DNA of 64,000 nt from Saururus chinensis (GCA_035235625.1 CP141141.1:22131968-22195967); one strand, 5' to 3'. Counted from the first letter of the stretch, positions 48,424-60,142 are shown. The notes: generated by a model not told the origin, from the sequence alone. Made by a program: numbers and translations.

Positions 48424-49749
48424 GCTTTGGTTGTCACATTGCCACCGCCGCCGGTTTGTGCATGATTGATCTGAAGAGCTTATTATGGTAAAGGATGTTA
48501 AATCTACCACCCCTTATTTTATCCAGCTCACCTTACGTCTATAGAGTCGGTAAATATTCACCATCTACTATAGATATCTACTGACTGTATTAAGGGGTGG
48601 GGTGGCTAAAAGTAGGGGTGGCAGGCTCCTCATCCTATGGTAAATTGCCCCTTGATTCTTGTTTCTAGTGTAAGGTGTAAGGTGTAAGGTGTAGACAAAC
48701 ATGTTATAAGGATTTATCTGGACGAATTTTCTCTAAGATAATTAAATTTGGGAGAATACCATTAATTAGACTAAAATTTCTGTTATCAAACATCCCATTC
48801 AATTAGATTATTTAAATTAAATTATCTTATGTACTTTTAATTAGTTAGGTTGTCCTAGGTTAAAGAGGACGCCCATCTGGTGATCGTAAATTTTAATGTA
48901 GCAAAAAGAAAAGTTTAAATTTTGTTTGTAGATCTGCCCTTTTTAACCGCTCACCATCTCATCACATAGATGTGATGCACCATGCCAGTCACGCTTCACC
49001 ACGTGTTTTTCACATGCAAATGTGAAAATACGCTCTAAAATTTATATTTATATTTATATTTAAAATATCAAGTTTCTCACATTTACAATATGGTGAAGCT
49101 CGATTTTTTGATGGCACCAGATTATTTGATGGCACCAAATACATGGCAAAGCTCAGTGACAAGTGACAGTACACAAATAGTCTTTGGTGCTGCTTCTAGG
49201 ATTTTAAAATGAGCAGAAAAACACCATAGCAATAACCGGTTAAGGGACCACCCTTGTTACCTTTTGACTCACTAGTTCAAGCTACCCATAGCCCACTGCA
49301 ACATGAGGCACGTTCTCTATTAGGTTGCACCAACAAAATTCTCAATATTATATGTTCTCCTACATTGGGGAATAATTTATGCCTAATATATCAGTTTCTT
49401 TTTCTTTTCATATGAAGAATAGTGCCGGGAAGGTTCAAAGGTGATAAACCTACTTCATCATCTCAAATACTACTGAATATTGAATAGTATGATAAAAGTA
49501 AGTTCATCACTTATGGATGGATGACAAAGTCGATTCATTATATAAACCTTTTCTAATAGAAAAAGGATAATTACCCAACAAATTTACCAAAGAGAAAAAG
49601 TGGGCCGGAATAAACCTTGTGAGAGATCTTTGTCCAACCAAAACCCAATTATAAGTTTTTGTTAAGTGGATATCACCATAAGAATTACAAATATAAGTTC
49701 ATGGAGGTCCCTCACATTGTTTGGTCCACATAACTCCTGTTTAGAGGGA
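48424..49749. other. Unassigned intergenic sequence
   Basis: AT-rich, no recognised gene. A short direct repeat GTGTAAGGTGTAAGGTGTAG occurs near 48669-48692, and TTTATA repeats near 49039-49062. Confidence 0.4.
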
Positions 49750-49863
49750 AGATTTTACCAAAATAGACCTATACTCACATAAAATACCATAAAACATGAA
49801 ATACTAAAACTGGATGTAGTTTTGTTAAAATTGCAAAAGTAGACTTGTGCACATGTAAGGTTG

Positions 49864-49868
49864 GTAAC
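49864..49868. repeat. Target site duplication of solo LTR G
   Basis: GTAAC, repeated exactly at 51312-51316. Confidence 0.9.
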
Positions 49869-51311
49869 TGATCGTTTTTAATTAAACTATTTACAAGTGT
49901 ACAAGGTAATTATACTAGGATAAGTATTTAAGGGTTGTCAAACCTCAGTGACGGATGAATTATTACTAAATCTAAAGAGGAATTTATTGATCAAAAACTA
50001 AAAACAACTTAAACTTAAATTAAGCAAAAGAAAGGGATCAACTAGTTTAAAAGCAAGAGATTAATATAATGGAATTTACTTAGGAAATTGAATCCACTAT
50101 AAAACCATAATAATTCCTTAACTTTTAATTTAAATCTAGTGCGAATATGAACAAGTATTCTCAACTACAAGCTAGAATTACTTTAGAAAGAATCATTAAT
50201 TAAATTCATGGCATGAACTATCTTCGACAATAGTACAAATTATCTACACTAAACTAGCTATAGGCATGACTCGTCTAATCTTAGTATAACTCATCTAATT
50301 CATTAATTATCTGAACATTAAAACTATTACATGACTATCTTATCTAAATCACAGAAATTAAAATTGATGCAAATATCAAAACCACATCAATTTATCATCT
50401 ACAAGACAATAAATCAACATAGATTTGAATAGACATGAAAAGCTCTTCCATTAAAATGAAAATTCTTATCATACAATTGTCATAATTCACAATTGAGATC
50501 TAAATTAAAAATAAAAGAAACTGAAACTTACTATAGCTTCATCAACTCCTAAGCAAAAGAAAAGTCTTGTCTTCCATTGTAGAAGAAAGCACTTGAATCT
50601 CCATTGAAAGCTTTGAGTTCTCTTCCATCTTCTTCTTCCTTTTTCTTTCTAGAAAATCTACTAGAATTCTTCAATTTCGACTCAAATATGTCTTTATATA
50701 GACATAAGAACCGTAGAAAGTAGTTTAATATAAAAATAATTGAAAATTGACTTAAACTAGGAAACTGCGCGTTATCCCGATCGATCGCCCTGCATGCTAG
50801 TTCAAACGCCTATACTGCATATTTCTCCAAAATAACATTTAACAGTTTGATCCTTAAAATGCCCCGTTCGATCGGCTACACTGTTTCTGCAATCTGGATA
50901 GTTTTTCTGGACAGTCTCGTGTCCAATTTCTGTTCATTAAGCTCTTTCTTTTCATGTCTATATTAGTTTCTAACTTGTTTATAACTCCGAAAGGTTGTCC
51001 ATATCACTTTAAAGCATGTCAAGACTATTTTGAATTATTCCAAACATCATCCAAGTACTTCGATAAACATATTTTACCTACAAAGCATAAAAATATCACA
51101 TTTTAGACATATAGAATATAATTAAGATCTCAACTTGATTTAAATATATACCTAGACTACTAATAACTCTCAAAATTAATTAATAATCAAACTAAAATAT
51201 TAATATCTATCTTAACATAAATAAATCATAACTAACTCTAAATTAACTTAATCTATACTAGCAAATAAGGTAAAAAGGTATATAAAATAGATATATATTT
51301 CATACTTATTA
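49869..51311 (-). repeat. Solo LTR G (Athila-like, minus strand)
   Basis: Reads on the minus strand from TAATAAGTATGAAATAT (TG start changed to TA) at 51311 to AACTATTTACAAG..GATCA-type end at 49869. It shares long stretches with the A/D LTRs, including the CCGATCGATCGCCCTGCATG-like U3 motif near 50779-50797 and the TATATAAAGACA region near 50690-50702. At 1443 bp it is about 260 bases longer than the others, the extra sequence lying in U3. Flanked by exact GTAAC copies and with no internal region, it is a solo LTR splitting the foldback's left arm. Confidence 0.9.
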
Positions 51312-54115
51312 GTAACTCGTGTAGGAAAATGACCGTTGCTACCCTCGAGCTCTTCCTTTTGTTCTTGTCAGAACAAACTATCCAATCTAGTGCATGCTAG
51401 TAGAAGAGGAGAAGAACTCTTAACATAGAAGGATTTTAGCCCTCTCCCTCACTTGATTGTCAATACAACCCTCTCCCTCGCTCCACATGGTCTCCTCGTC
51501 CCACATGCCCACCTCCCCCGTATGTCGTTCTCTCTCAAAATGCCATCTCCCTCTTGCCACTTCTCGTAGCAAAAGCCTCTCATTACTTCTTATAGAAAAA
51601 GTCGGTCTCTCCCTATGCGGTGCTCATCCTTGTCAGTGTTAGATTTGTCATCGGCTACCTCCATGTACAAACAACCCACAAGCCTCCATAGCACCAAAGT
51701 TAAACACCAACCTATGAATATTTAGTAGTAACTTACCCAAATAGCGATTGAAACACCATAATACCAAAGTTAAACACCTAAATACCAAATTTAGCTACTA
51801 AGCTAGCAATATAAAGTAGTAAAGTTCCCAAATATAATAATTGAATACCAAAATACCAAAGTTTAAACACTAAAATAGCAAACTAGGCTACCAACTTACC
51901 AATTAAGTACTAAACTGCCAAAATTGAATACTAAAATAAAAAAAAACATGAGAATACCAAACTTGAATACTAAAATACTAAATTAGGCTCCCAACCTATC
52001 AAACTTAAGTAGTAAACTACCCAAATACCTAGATTGCATACTAGAATACTAAACTTAAACACTAGAATATCAAATTAATACTAACCTACCAATATACTGA
52101 ATTTCTATAAGATTCTGGTTATTCCGCTCTAATTCCGGCTCGAATTATCAGAATTATGTTTGTGTGTAGAAGGTGATTCCAAGCTGTTTCTAGCCGGAAT
52201 CAACCAGAATCACCAAATCACCTCATGAGGTGATTCTGGTTCTCAGCCATTTTTTTCAAAAAATTATAGATTCCATTATTTTTCAATGATTACTTCGCGT
52301 ATCGATTTGAGCATCAAGAAACATGTCATATAGGTAAGACCCACTTTAAAAGTTTAAAATTACCTACCTTTGTAGGATTTTATTTGATAGAGTTCAAATT
52401 TAGGAACATAATATTACTAAGAACGTGCATATCCGAGCACGAGAGAAAGTTATATTAGTTTAAAATTTTAAAATTGGGTTTGACGCGACATTCGAATTTA
52501 TTCTAAAGAATTTCATTACTAATCGTAATGCACATTCAATGGTGAATTTTTGAAATTAATTCAAAAAAAAAAATCACTTCCGTTTCTAAAAAATCCAACA
52601 CCTAAACAACCCAACAGTAAAAAAAACTACTAAAATACTAAAATTAAACATCATAATACTAGAATTAAACTCAAAAATACCAAAGTTAAACACCAAGATA
52701 AATTCAGCTACCAACCTGCCAATATTAAGTTGTAAAGTATTTACATACCAAAAAAGAATAACATAATACTAAAGGTAAAGATAAGAATGCCAAATAAGGC
52801 TACCAACCTAGCAATATTAAGTACTAAACTATCCAAATACCAAAATCGGACACTTGAATACTAAATTCAAAGGCCACAATACCAAACTTAAATAACAAAA
52901 TACCAAAATTAAACACCATAATATCAAACTAATCATTGGAATACCAAATTGAACTACCAACCTCCCAAAATTAAATGGTAAACTACCCAAATACAAAAAT
53001 TAAACACTAGAATACCAAACTTAAAAAATAAATTATGTAGGTTGCTAGCCAAATTTAGTATTCTAGTGTTTAAGTTTGGAATTCTAGTGTTTAAATTTGG
53101 TATTTTGGTGTTTAATTTTGGTAATTGGATACTTTACTACTTGATTTTGGTAGGTTGGTAGATAAATTAGTTATTTTGGCATTTAGCTTTAGTATTCTAG
53201 TATTCAACTTTGCTATTTAGGCAGTTTACTACTTAAATTTGGTATTTAACTTTTGTATTCTGGTGTTCAATTTTTGTATTTGAATGTTTTACCAAATTTT
53301 GGTAGGTTGGTAGCCAAATTTGGTAGTTTGGTATTATGGTGTTCAAATTTGGCATTATAGTGAGAGTTTAGTACTTAATATTAGTAGGTTAGTAGCCAAT
53401 TTTAGTATTCTACTGTTTAAGTTTAGTTTTTTAGTATTCACTTTTGGTATTTGGATAGTTTACTACTTAATTTTGGTATGTTGGTAGCTGAATTTGATAT
53501 TATGGCATTTAAATTTGGTATTTTTATGTTTAATTTTAGTATAATAGTTTAGTACTTAATATGAGTAGGTTATTAGCCTAGCATAGTATTTGGGTGTTTA
53601 ACATTAGTATTATGATGTTCAGTTTTAATATTTGGGTACTTTACTATTGATAGTTTGGTAGCCGAATTTAGTATTTAGGTGTTTAACTTTGGTACCCTGA
53701 GGAGGTTTGAAGGCTGTTTGTCCATGGAGGGACTAAGAGGTCGACGCTAATAACAAGTGATAAGCGATGAAGTCAATGCAAGAACAGGAGGAAGAGCTCG
53801 AGGGTTAGCCACAATCATTTCCTATATAAATTGCCAATTTCACATGTTCACATCTCAGCATACGTGCCACATATTTTTCGTATTTCACGTGAATTTATGT
53901 TTATTTTGGTAAAATCCTTATTTACAATATAGTGGAGGTTATAAAGTCATGGGACCCACAAATTTTGGCCAATGGGTCAGTGTCCCTCCGCTTTCCATTT
54001 CCAGGCCGGCAGGGGTTTTAGGGAATAGGGATTGCTCACCCGGCGGGGGCCTCTGCTTTGCTTGCTGGCGGCTCTCAAGCTTGGCTTTGATCCTCATTTC
54101 GCCTTCTGGAGGAAG

Positions 54116-57100
54116 ATGGGGGCTTCGAAGGCGATGCTAATGGCGGCGACGAGGGACTACTTCTCCACCCACCCGACGACATCCCATCTTCGGCCCCTCA
54201 TCTGCGTCTTGTCCTACCATCATCAGAGCACCCGCCTAGTCCCTCACCCACCGGACCTCATTCGCTGGGTCCGGGGAGAAGGCGGCTTCGTCCACCCGGA
54301 CCTTAAGATATCCGACGGGGGCTCTCACGGGCTCGGCCTAGTCGCTTCTCGGGAGATTCGTAAAGGGTCGGAGCTCATTTGTCTTCCCAACCACATTCCT
54401 TTGAGTTTTCCCTCCGCCGACTCTGACGGTGGCGGCTCTAACTCGATTTTGGCCCTGTTGGGTAGTCGAGTTCCAGGTACTAATCGTTTTTCATTTTGTT
54501 TCAAAGATTTGTTTTTTTTTTGTTTCATGGGTCAATGTTGGGATTGTGTCGAAGCCAGTGAGCCTAGCATTAAGCCGAATCGTTTTGTTTCCTAGATTTG
54601 GCTTTCTTAATAATGTTATTGACGTCTTCTGGGTACTAAACTTTGTCGAATTTGCTTGAAAAGTAAGGAGTTTTAGTATATTTAAAATAAGATTAGCTGA
54701 AAATGTTGTAAATTTTTTCATAAGTCTTTCTCAAATTGTGCAGAAGAATCTCCAATTAGCTTATAATGAGATGGCATGAATTTTACAACTCCCTCCGGGC
54801 AATATTAATAGCTACATTTGAAAAAATAGTGGTTTTTGTTGAAGGGTGAAACCCACGTATAAGAGAAGGGAAAATAAGCTTATGATACTCCTTTTTAAGT
54901 ACCCAACCACTTAAATTGTACAAAATGGAGCTATTAATATAGAACAAACTTTTTTGCGAAATGGAGTTATTAATGTGGGAAGAGGAAGGATGTTTTTTTC
55001 TCACAGGTATTGTTTATGAGTCTTATCCAAATTTTGCAAAAGCAAATGCCTTTATCATATGATGCATCGATTTTTCAAAATATATCATTTCATGGTCTTT
55101 GTTTATGGATCTTGTTTAAATTGGATGGAAGCGGGGAAGTTATTTTAGTTAGATGGCTATTTGGCATATAATTATGTTTATTATGGTTTGCATTATTAGC
55201 TTTCCAGAAGCTAATAGTATTTAAGAGCAAGTGTAAACTCTGGGTTGAGGATGGTGTTTGTCCTGTGTATAGAAGTGGAAGGTTGACAGTATACATGCCC
55301 TTCTTGCTTCAATTATTTAATTGAAACATATATTTTGCATGCTAAAATATGTATAGATGCTTTTTTTTTTGCACCTGGTAGCCCCTTGCAACTGTAAGTG
55401 TAGTTGCAAGGAAATAATGAGAAAAGGTTCTTGAAGTGCTAAAGTAAACAGTGACAGAAAGTTGTTGCATATGTGGGGAAGAGTAGGCAATTTTACCATA
55501 CAACCTTCTGTCACATATCCATGTACCTGGGGACATGTTTATTTCTTTTGGTCTAATACGTTGAAGCTGAAGTCAACCATTGATTCAGGGTTTTATGTGG
55601 TCTCATTTGTAATGGTTTTGGTGTGCTATTTCCATTATGATGGTTTTCTTGTTAGTCTGGAGACCTCCCAGTGTCATCTACAACATCTTTTGTAATTCCT
55701 ATGTTCGGAATTTGACTAGTTTAAATTTTCCATATGGAGTAAATTGGATCCTCTGGGGAGAATGTGGCAGAGGAACTGTGGGCTATGCGGTTAGGTTTGA
55801 GACTCCTCCAAGAAAGAGCAACAGTTGGATCCTTTTGGTGGCCCTACATCAGCAATTTGCCTGAAGCCTTTGATGTACCTATTTTCTCTTCTGGCGATGA
55901 TATAAAAAGTCTCCAGTATGCTCCTCTTATCCATCAGGTATTCTTTTTGAGCTACTTATATGTTCAGGTACATATCTTCTTTGATGGCCATTGAATAGAT
56001 GTTGATGGTGATAACTTCCTTTATCAGGTACATAAAAGATGTCGTTTTCTCCTTGAGTTTGAGAAAGAAATCAGATGTTTTCTTGAGAAATTGGATCCAA
56101 AAGATCAACCTTTTGGGGGGCAGGATGTGAATGCTTCTTCTCTTGGGTGGGCAATGTCTGCAGTCTCTTCTCGAGCTTTTCGCTTACATGGGTCTCACAG
56201 CAGCACCCCTATGATGTTACCACTTATTGATATGTGTAACCATAGTTTCCACCCAAATGGCCAAATTGTTCAGATGGAAGATGCAAGCAACCCCAATATG
56301 TCAATTAAGGCAAGTTTAAGTACTATTAAGATTTGATAGCTATTTTAGCTACTTGATATCTTTTTTTTATTTGTAGCTTTTCATTTTTGCACAGGTCATA
56401 GCAGAAAAGGAAATTCAGCAAGATAATCTTGTCACACTTAACTATGGGAATTTGAGTAACGATTATTTTCTCCTGGACTATGGATTTGTCGTTCCTTCAA
56501 ACCCTTATGATTATGTGGAGCTGAAGTATGACGGAATTCTTCTAGATGCTGCTAGCATGGCTGCTGGAGTTTCATCCCCTAGTTTTTCATCACCTGCTAT
56601 ATGGCAGCAGGAATTGCTATCGCAGCTTAATTTACATGGTGATGCAGCCGTTCTCAAGGTTTGTGAAAAGTCAATTTTCTTACTGTTCTTCTCCAAAATG
56701 GTGCTTGAAGTATGGTTAAGGAGAAGGCAACCTTCTTATGATATTGTGAGAGAGGGCCTGATTAAAACAGGGGGCAACCAACCGTGGAGAGAACTGAGAA
56801 GAGAGACTAATACTCCCTCCATCCCATATTAGTTGTCCGCATTTGAAAAAAACATGATATTTATGGAAGCCAATCCACTAACCCTTTTTACTCCTTCCAC
56901 TAATTACTATATAAAGGATAACATGAAATTGAATAATTATTATGGGACAATTATTTTTTCAAATTCATGCAATTAATATGAGACGAAGGGAGTACATTTA
57001 AGTGAGATCACCATTTCTTTTACTAATTATAAAAAATGCTCATGGATTAAACTTTTGCAGGTGACATTAGGGGGTCCAGAATTAATGGATGGTCGCTTGT

Positions 57101-57438
57101 TAGCTGCATTAAGAGTTCTTCTTGCAAGTGACATGGAAATTGTACAAAAGCATGATTTAGAAACTCTCATGGCCTTATCAAGTCAAGCTCCATTAGGGGT
57201 ATCTAATGAAATATTGGTGCTTCGTACTGTCATTGCCCTATGCGTGATTTTGCTTGGACATTTTCCCACAAAAATAATGGAGGACGAGTCATTGTTGAAG
57301 AAAGAGATTTCGATCTCAAGGAAGTTGGCCATTGATTTCAGAATTGAAAAGAAAAGCATGTTTATAGATGTAATGAAAAATCTTACTAAGAGAGTGAAAT
57401 TGCTACAGTCAAAGGAACGGACTGATGTCCAAGGTTAG
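54116..57438 (+). CDS. SET-domain lysine methyltransferase, RuBisCO LSMT-like family
   Basis: Five exons: 54116-54476, 55771-55937, 56028-56309, 56395-56658, 57061-57438; phases agree and the product is 483 residues. The family transfers methyl groups from SAM to lysines of proteins; in plants several members act in plastids. Exon 1 has LVPHPPDLIRWVRGEGGFVH and the SAM-binding GLGLVASREI (72-81). Exon 2 has LRLLQERATVGSFWWPYISN and LQYAPLIHQ. Exon 3 carries LPLIDMCNHSF with the SET Asn-His at 247-248. Exon 4 has TLNYGNLSNDYFLLDYGF, including Tyr 287 and Tyr 299, one of them the expected catalytic Tyr. Exon 5 is the substrate-binding-like helical domain (GGPELMDGRLLAALRVLLAS). Intron 3 has a GC donor. 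An in-frame open stretch upstream of 54116 lacks an ATG, so 54116 is the first usable start; a transit peptide is not evident. Exon 1 is GC-rich, later exons are not. Confidence 0.9.
54477..55770 (+). other. Intron 1 of the SET-domain gene
   Basis: 1,294 bases, GT donor after CGAGTTCCAG and acceptor AATGTGGCAG. T-rich, with only short chance frames. The acceptor lacks a strong pyrimidine tract but restores the reading frame into EELWAMRLG. Confidence 0.82.
56310..56394 (+). other. GC-AG intron of the SET-domain gene (intron 3)
   Basis: Exon 3 ends ATTAAG and the intron begins GCAAGT; it ends TTTTTGCACAG, 85 bases later. GC with otherwise perfect donor consensus is the known minority class of U2 introns. 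Using it keeps phase 0 and joins SIK to VIAEKE as in family members. Confidence 0.85.
56813..56992. mobile_element. Stowaway-type MITE in intron 4
   Basis: A 180-bp element with terminal inverted repeats CTCCCTCCATCCCATATTA and (reversed) CTCCCTTCGTCTCATATTA, flanked by TA dinucleotides at 56811-56812 and 56993-56994. Ends and TA duplication are those of Stowaway MITEs moved by Tc1/mariner-type transposases. It lies wholly within the last intron and ends 68 bases before exon 5. Confidence 0.93.
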
Positions 57439-58618
57439 GTTTAAAAGCCTAAATTAGTTTCATTTGACCAGATGATGTATTATTAGTGCGCTTCTGATTC
57501 TTAATTGTACTGATTTTTTTGTTTTTGCCACGAAATGTACTTTAATTTGTTATGAAAGTCAGAATATATTTATGGCCACATGCCAAAGGACTTGATCAAT
57601 TCAAATTGTTGTAAAATAAACGAAGGAATAGACATGAGAAGTCCTTGCTAAATCCTCTGGCCTAAACTACTGGCTTATCAAGCTACTGGCGAAGTCCCTG
57701 CGTGGGTAGCTTGCAGGGATCCTAAGTTCTCTTCTCCTTCTGCAAATGTATGTTGGGAAGACTTCCCTCCCCCTCCCGTTAGCCGGTGAACTGGCGCATC
57801 TCCTTGCTCTGCCACCACCTTTGTGCGGCACAAAGTTCAGCAGGGAGAAATTACTCAGCTTAAAAGAATAGAAACAAGAAACAGGCTGGTGAAAAGAAAG
57901 CGCACTTTAACAAAATTGAAGTAATTTAGATAAGATGTACGTTGTATTTTGATGATTGGAAAACTTTAACCAGATAGATCTGGTTACCCGCCACATTTCT
58001 GGGGCAATTGGAAAACTAACAATGAACGGTACATGCCGGTTTGGTTCGGAGCAAAAGAAAGATCACAGAGGAGTAAGCTGAGATAGGATTAAAAATTTAT
58101 TAACATATGAGAAATTTAAAACAGAAAAGAAAAAACTAGAGACAAATGAACTAAATTTAGTTCATTATGTTTTCTAATCAAGACTAATGAAGTGGGGCAG
58201 AGGGAGTATGATCTATGTCAACGTATTTTACAGGGTGAGTTGATTAGAAAACAATCAATAGCTCTAAGAAGGCGCTAGAAAAATTAGATTCCAAGCACAA
58301 AAATTAACCAAAACACCCAGGTTACATAGCAGATGGGTCTTATAGTAATAAAAACAAGGGAGACTAATAATAATCATCTCCATCATCCAAAATATGTTGG
58401 ATTAAATATACTGACTGACATACTACATCAGGCATCATATGCAGAAAAACTTGAAAATCTTCTATGGGAACTAAAAGACCCAAACTAAGTGCTAATGCTC
58501 CTATAGTCAGCCAGTGATCCGCACAAGAGGATTGTGACAACAAAAAACTGTACAAGCTCAAGAAGAGAGGCGGTCTCCAAAAGCAAAGAAACTTCCACTT
58601 CCAACTGCTCCTTCATAG
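57439..58618. other. Convergent intergenic region
   Basis: 3' flanks of the SET gene (plus) and of the small minus-strand gene. GCAGAGGGAGTATG at about 58198-58211 looks like one decayed Stowaway end; no partner end was found. The minus-strand frame 58364-58561 has no ATG start and probably lies in the 3' UTR of the small gene. Confidence 0.5.
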
Positions 58619-58834
58619 TCAGTCTCCAACTGAGATCGCTTGCCGGCTGCGTCCTAGCGGTGACCGTGAAAGTTGCCTCGTAATCTCCCGGAGGACGGTG
58701 GGTCTGAATTCCGTCTGTGGCGGATATGGGTCCTGCATCTTCTCATCCTCCTGCCTGATCTTCCTCACTTGGCTATGAATTGGCTGCAAATTCTGGCTGC
58801 CAACCTCTTCCATCTCCTCCTTCTTGTTCTCCAT
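58619..58834 (-). CDS. Small conserved-looking plant protein ending in ISVGD
   Basis: 71 residues from the first ATG at 58834 to TGA at 58619-58621, single exon. The N-terminal half is charged and Glu/Lys-rich (ENKKEEMEEVG), possibly helical; the C-terminal half reads DPYPPQTEFRPTVLREITRQ followed by LSRSPLGRSRQAISVGD. I recall short plant proteins of unknown function with a RPT.(V/L)RE(I/V)TR...SPLG...ISVGD ending; the function is unknown to me. No signal peptide or membrane segment. A TATA box lies 66 bases upstream and the 5' leader would be short. The open frame extends upstream only through non-ATG codons. Real-gene status rests on the motif-like C terminus and the well-placed promoter. 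Confidence 0.6.
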   Translation of the reverse strand: MENKKEEMEEVGSQNLQPIHSQVRKIRQEDEKMQDPYPPQTEFRPTVLREITRQLSRSPLGRSRQAISVGD

Positions 58835-58899
58835 TGCTTGCAGGAATGAAACAAGTAATCTTTTCAACGCGACACGATGTTCTGGCTGTGGAAATTGTG

Positions 58900-58913
58900 C
58901 ATATATATATATG
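58900..58913 (-). promoter_or_regulatory. TATA box of the small minus-strand gene
   Basis: Alternating CATATATATATATG followed on the minus strand by CACAATTTCCACAGCC, so transcription would start near 58870, about 35 bases before the ATG. The alternating run could also be a chance microsatellite. Confidence 0.5.
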
Positions 58914-59371
58914 AGGGGAGGAAGAGGTTGAGGTAGATCACGATTTGGTTGTGGACCTCAAAGGAGGGAAGGTGTTAGGAAACGCCTCTTGTTTGGACTC
59001 CTTCAGAGACGGCTCTTTTGAACCGTGTGAAGCAAAAAACTGACAGAAAAATTAAAACGAAAAAGAAAGAATGACGGAAGTGTCCATGAATTTTCTGCAG
59101 GAAAGTGACATTATTATATCATCCATTGGGTTTGCATGACAAGGAATATTCAATTTGGACTTTGGACGTGCACTATCAGTAGGTTCTAGAAGAAAACCCT
59201 ATCTGAATTAACAACTTTGGCAATTTGACACTTCTACTTCGTCAAAGAGATTGAATGTGGTGGTTAGTTTATAATAGACCCATTAGCTTAGGTAGTAGGG
59301 GGCATAAATCTACAATTTAATTACTCCTTAGTCTTCGTCCAAAAATTGAATATGTTGGGCAAATACCATTT
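58914..59371. other. Intergenic, nothing recognised
   Basis: Moderately AT-rich; no gene or repeat that I can name. Confidence 0.4.
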
Positions 59372-59698
59372 TGTTATAACGGGGCGTAAGGGGTCGGGTT
59401 CACCTTTAAGATTAATAGTATTATTAAAATTTAATTATTAGTTATTGTATTTTAGAGTAATTAGGATTTTATTGGGCTTAGACTTCTGTTAGAGGCTCAT
59501 TTTAGTTAAAAGTCTATTTTAATTAAGAGTTCTAATAGCATTAGGATTAAGAGGATTAATTGCCTATAAATATATAGAGGTTATGCCTATTTTAAACATT
59601 ACAAACTTCAAAAATCAAAATTTAATTTTTTTATTTTATTATTTAGTTATTTTCATATGTTTTTCTTTTGATTTTCCTTATGTAGACATCGGTCTACA
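59372..59698 (+). repeat. Putative short LTR (327 bp)
   Basis: TGTTATAACGGGGCG to GGTCTACA, with a promoter-like CCTATAAATATATAGAGG at 59562-59579. Three bases after it, TTGGTAGCTGAGAACC resembles a decayed initiator-Met primer site (usual TGGTATCAGAGC). No second copy of the LTR was found in the window. Confidence 0.45.
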
Positions 59699-59767
59699 TC
59701 ATTGGTAGCTGAGAACCGTTCTGCTCCATGTTACCCACCCTCTTTTGCCATGAGCCAATCACACTGA

Positions 59768-60142
59768 ATGAGTTTGCCATTTCGGCAAAGCCCGATGCCA
59801 AACGTTGCATTGCCTCTTTCACAAGCAAAGTCTTCGCTCCTCCAAGATACACCTGTCTCGAAGTCCTCTCTTGCTCGTCTTCACACCCGCATACAACAAT
59901 TGGAACTTCAAGTTAAAGTGATGATTTTGAAGCTTATCGACGTGAAGACCGTAATTACCACGCTCACATTTCTCACATCCCCATCTCTTGCCGAGTTAAA
60001 CATAATTAATCTTAAATTTTTGGTTAATGTAGAATTAAACTTGGTCTACTACCCAAACTACAATTCAATTGATGAATTGGAATACTGCCCCTTGCAGATT
60101 CAAAGCCCACTGAGTTCATTTCAAAATTCAAGGTTCATTTGA
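59768..60142 (+). other. Open frame after the putative LTR, possible gag relic
   Basis: 124 codons without a recognised domain. A heptad-like stretch (RLHTRIQQLELQVKVMILKL) followed by Thr/Leu-rich sequence would fit the N-terminal coiled coil of a small gypsy gag, but this rests mainly on its position 3' of the LTR-like block. Confidence 0.25.

Larger units (their letters stand above)
49750..53900. mobile_element. Large foldback structure (long imperfect inverted repeat built from tandem units)
   Basis: The left arm (about 49750-49868 plus 51312-53030) is an imperfect reverse complement of the right arm (about 53035-53900). Matching outer markers: GATTTTACCAAAATAGAC at 49752 against TTTATTTTGGTAAAATCC at 53898-53915; TACCCTCGAGCTCTTCC at 51340 against GGAAGAGCTCGAGGGTTA at 53790-53807; CTACCTCCATGTACAAACA against TGTTTGTCCATGGAGG. 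The inner part consists of diverged units of about 85-150 bases with TAGGTTGGTAGCCAAATTTG-like sequence, in one orientation left of about 53033 and the other to the right. A 0.5-kb non-repeat block (about 52095-52615) and a 0.27-kb block (about 51365-51640) sit in the left arm. No transposase is seen. A foldback or MULE-like element is the best guess; a target duplication could not be fixed. Confidence 0.72.

Noticed and set aside
54032-54115. Upstream in-frame extension of the SET gene
   Set aside because: It opens with TTG, not ATG; the first in-frame ATG is at 54116.
58364-58561. 65-codon minus-strand frame with a hydrophobic stretch
   Set aside because: No ATG at its start; most likely the 3' UTR of the 71-residue gene.
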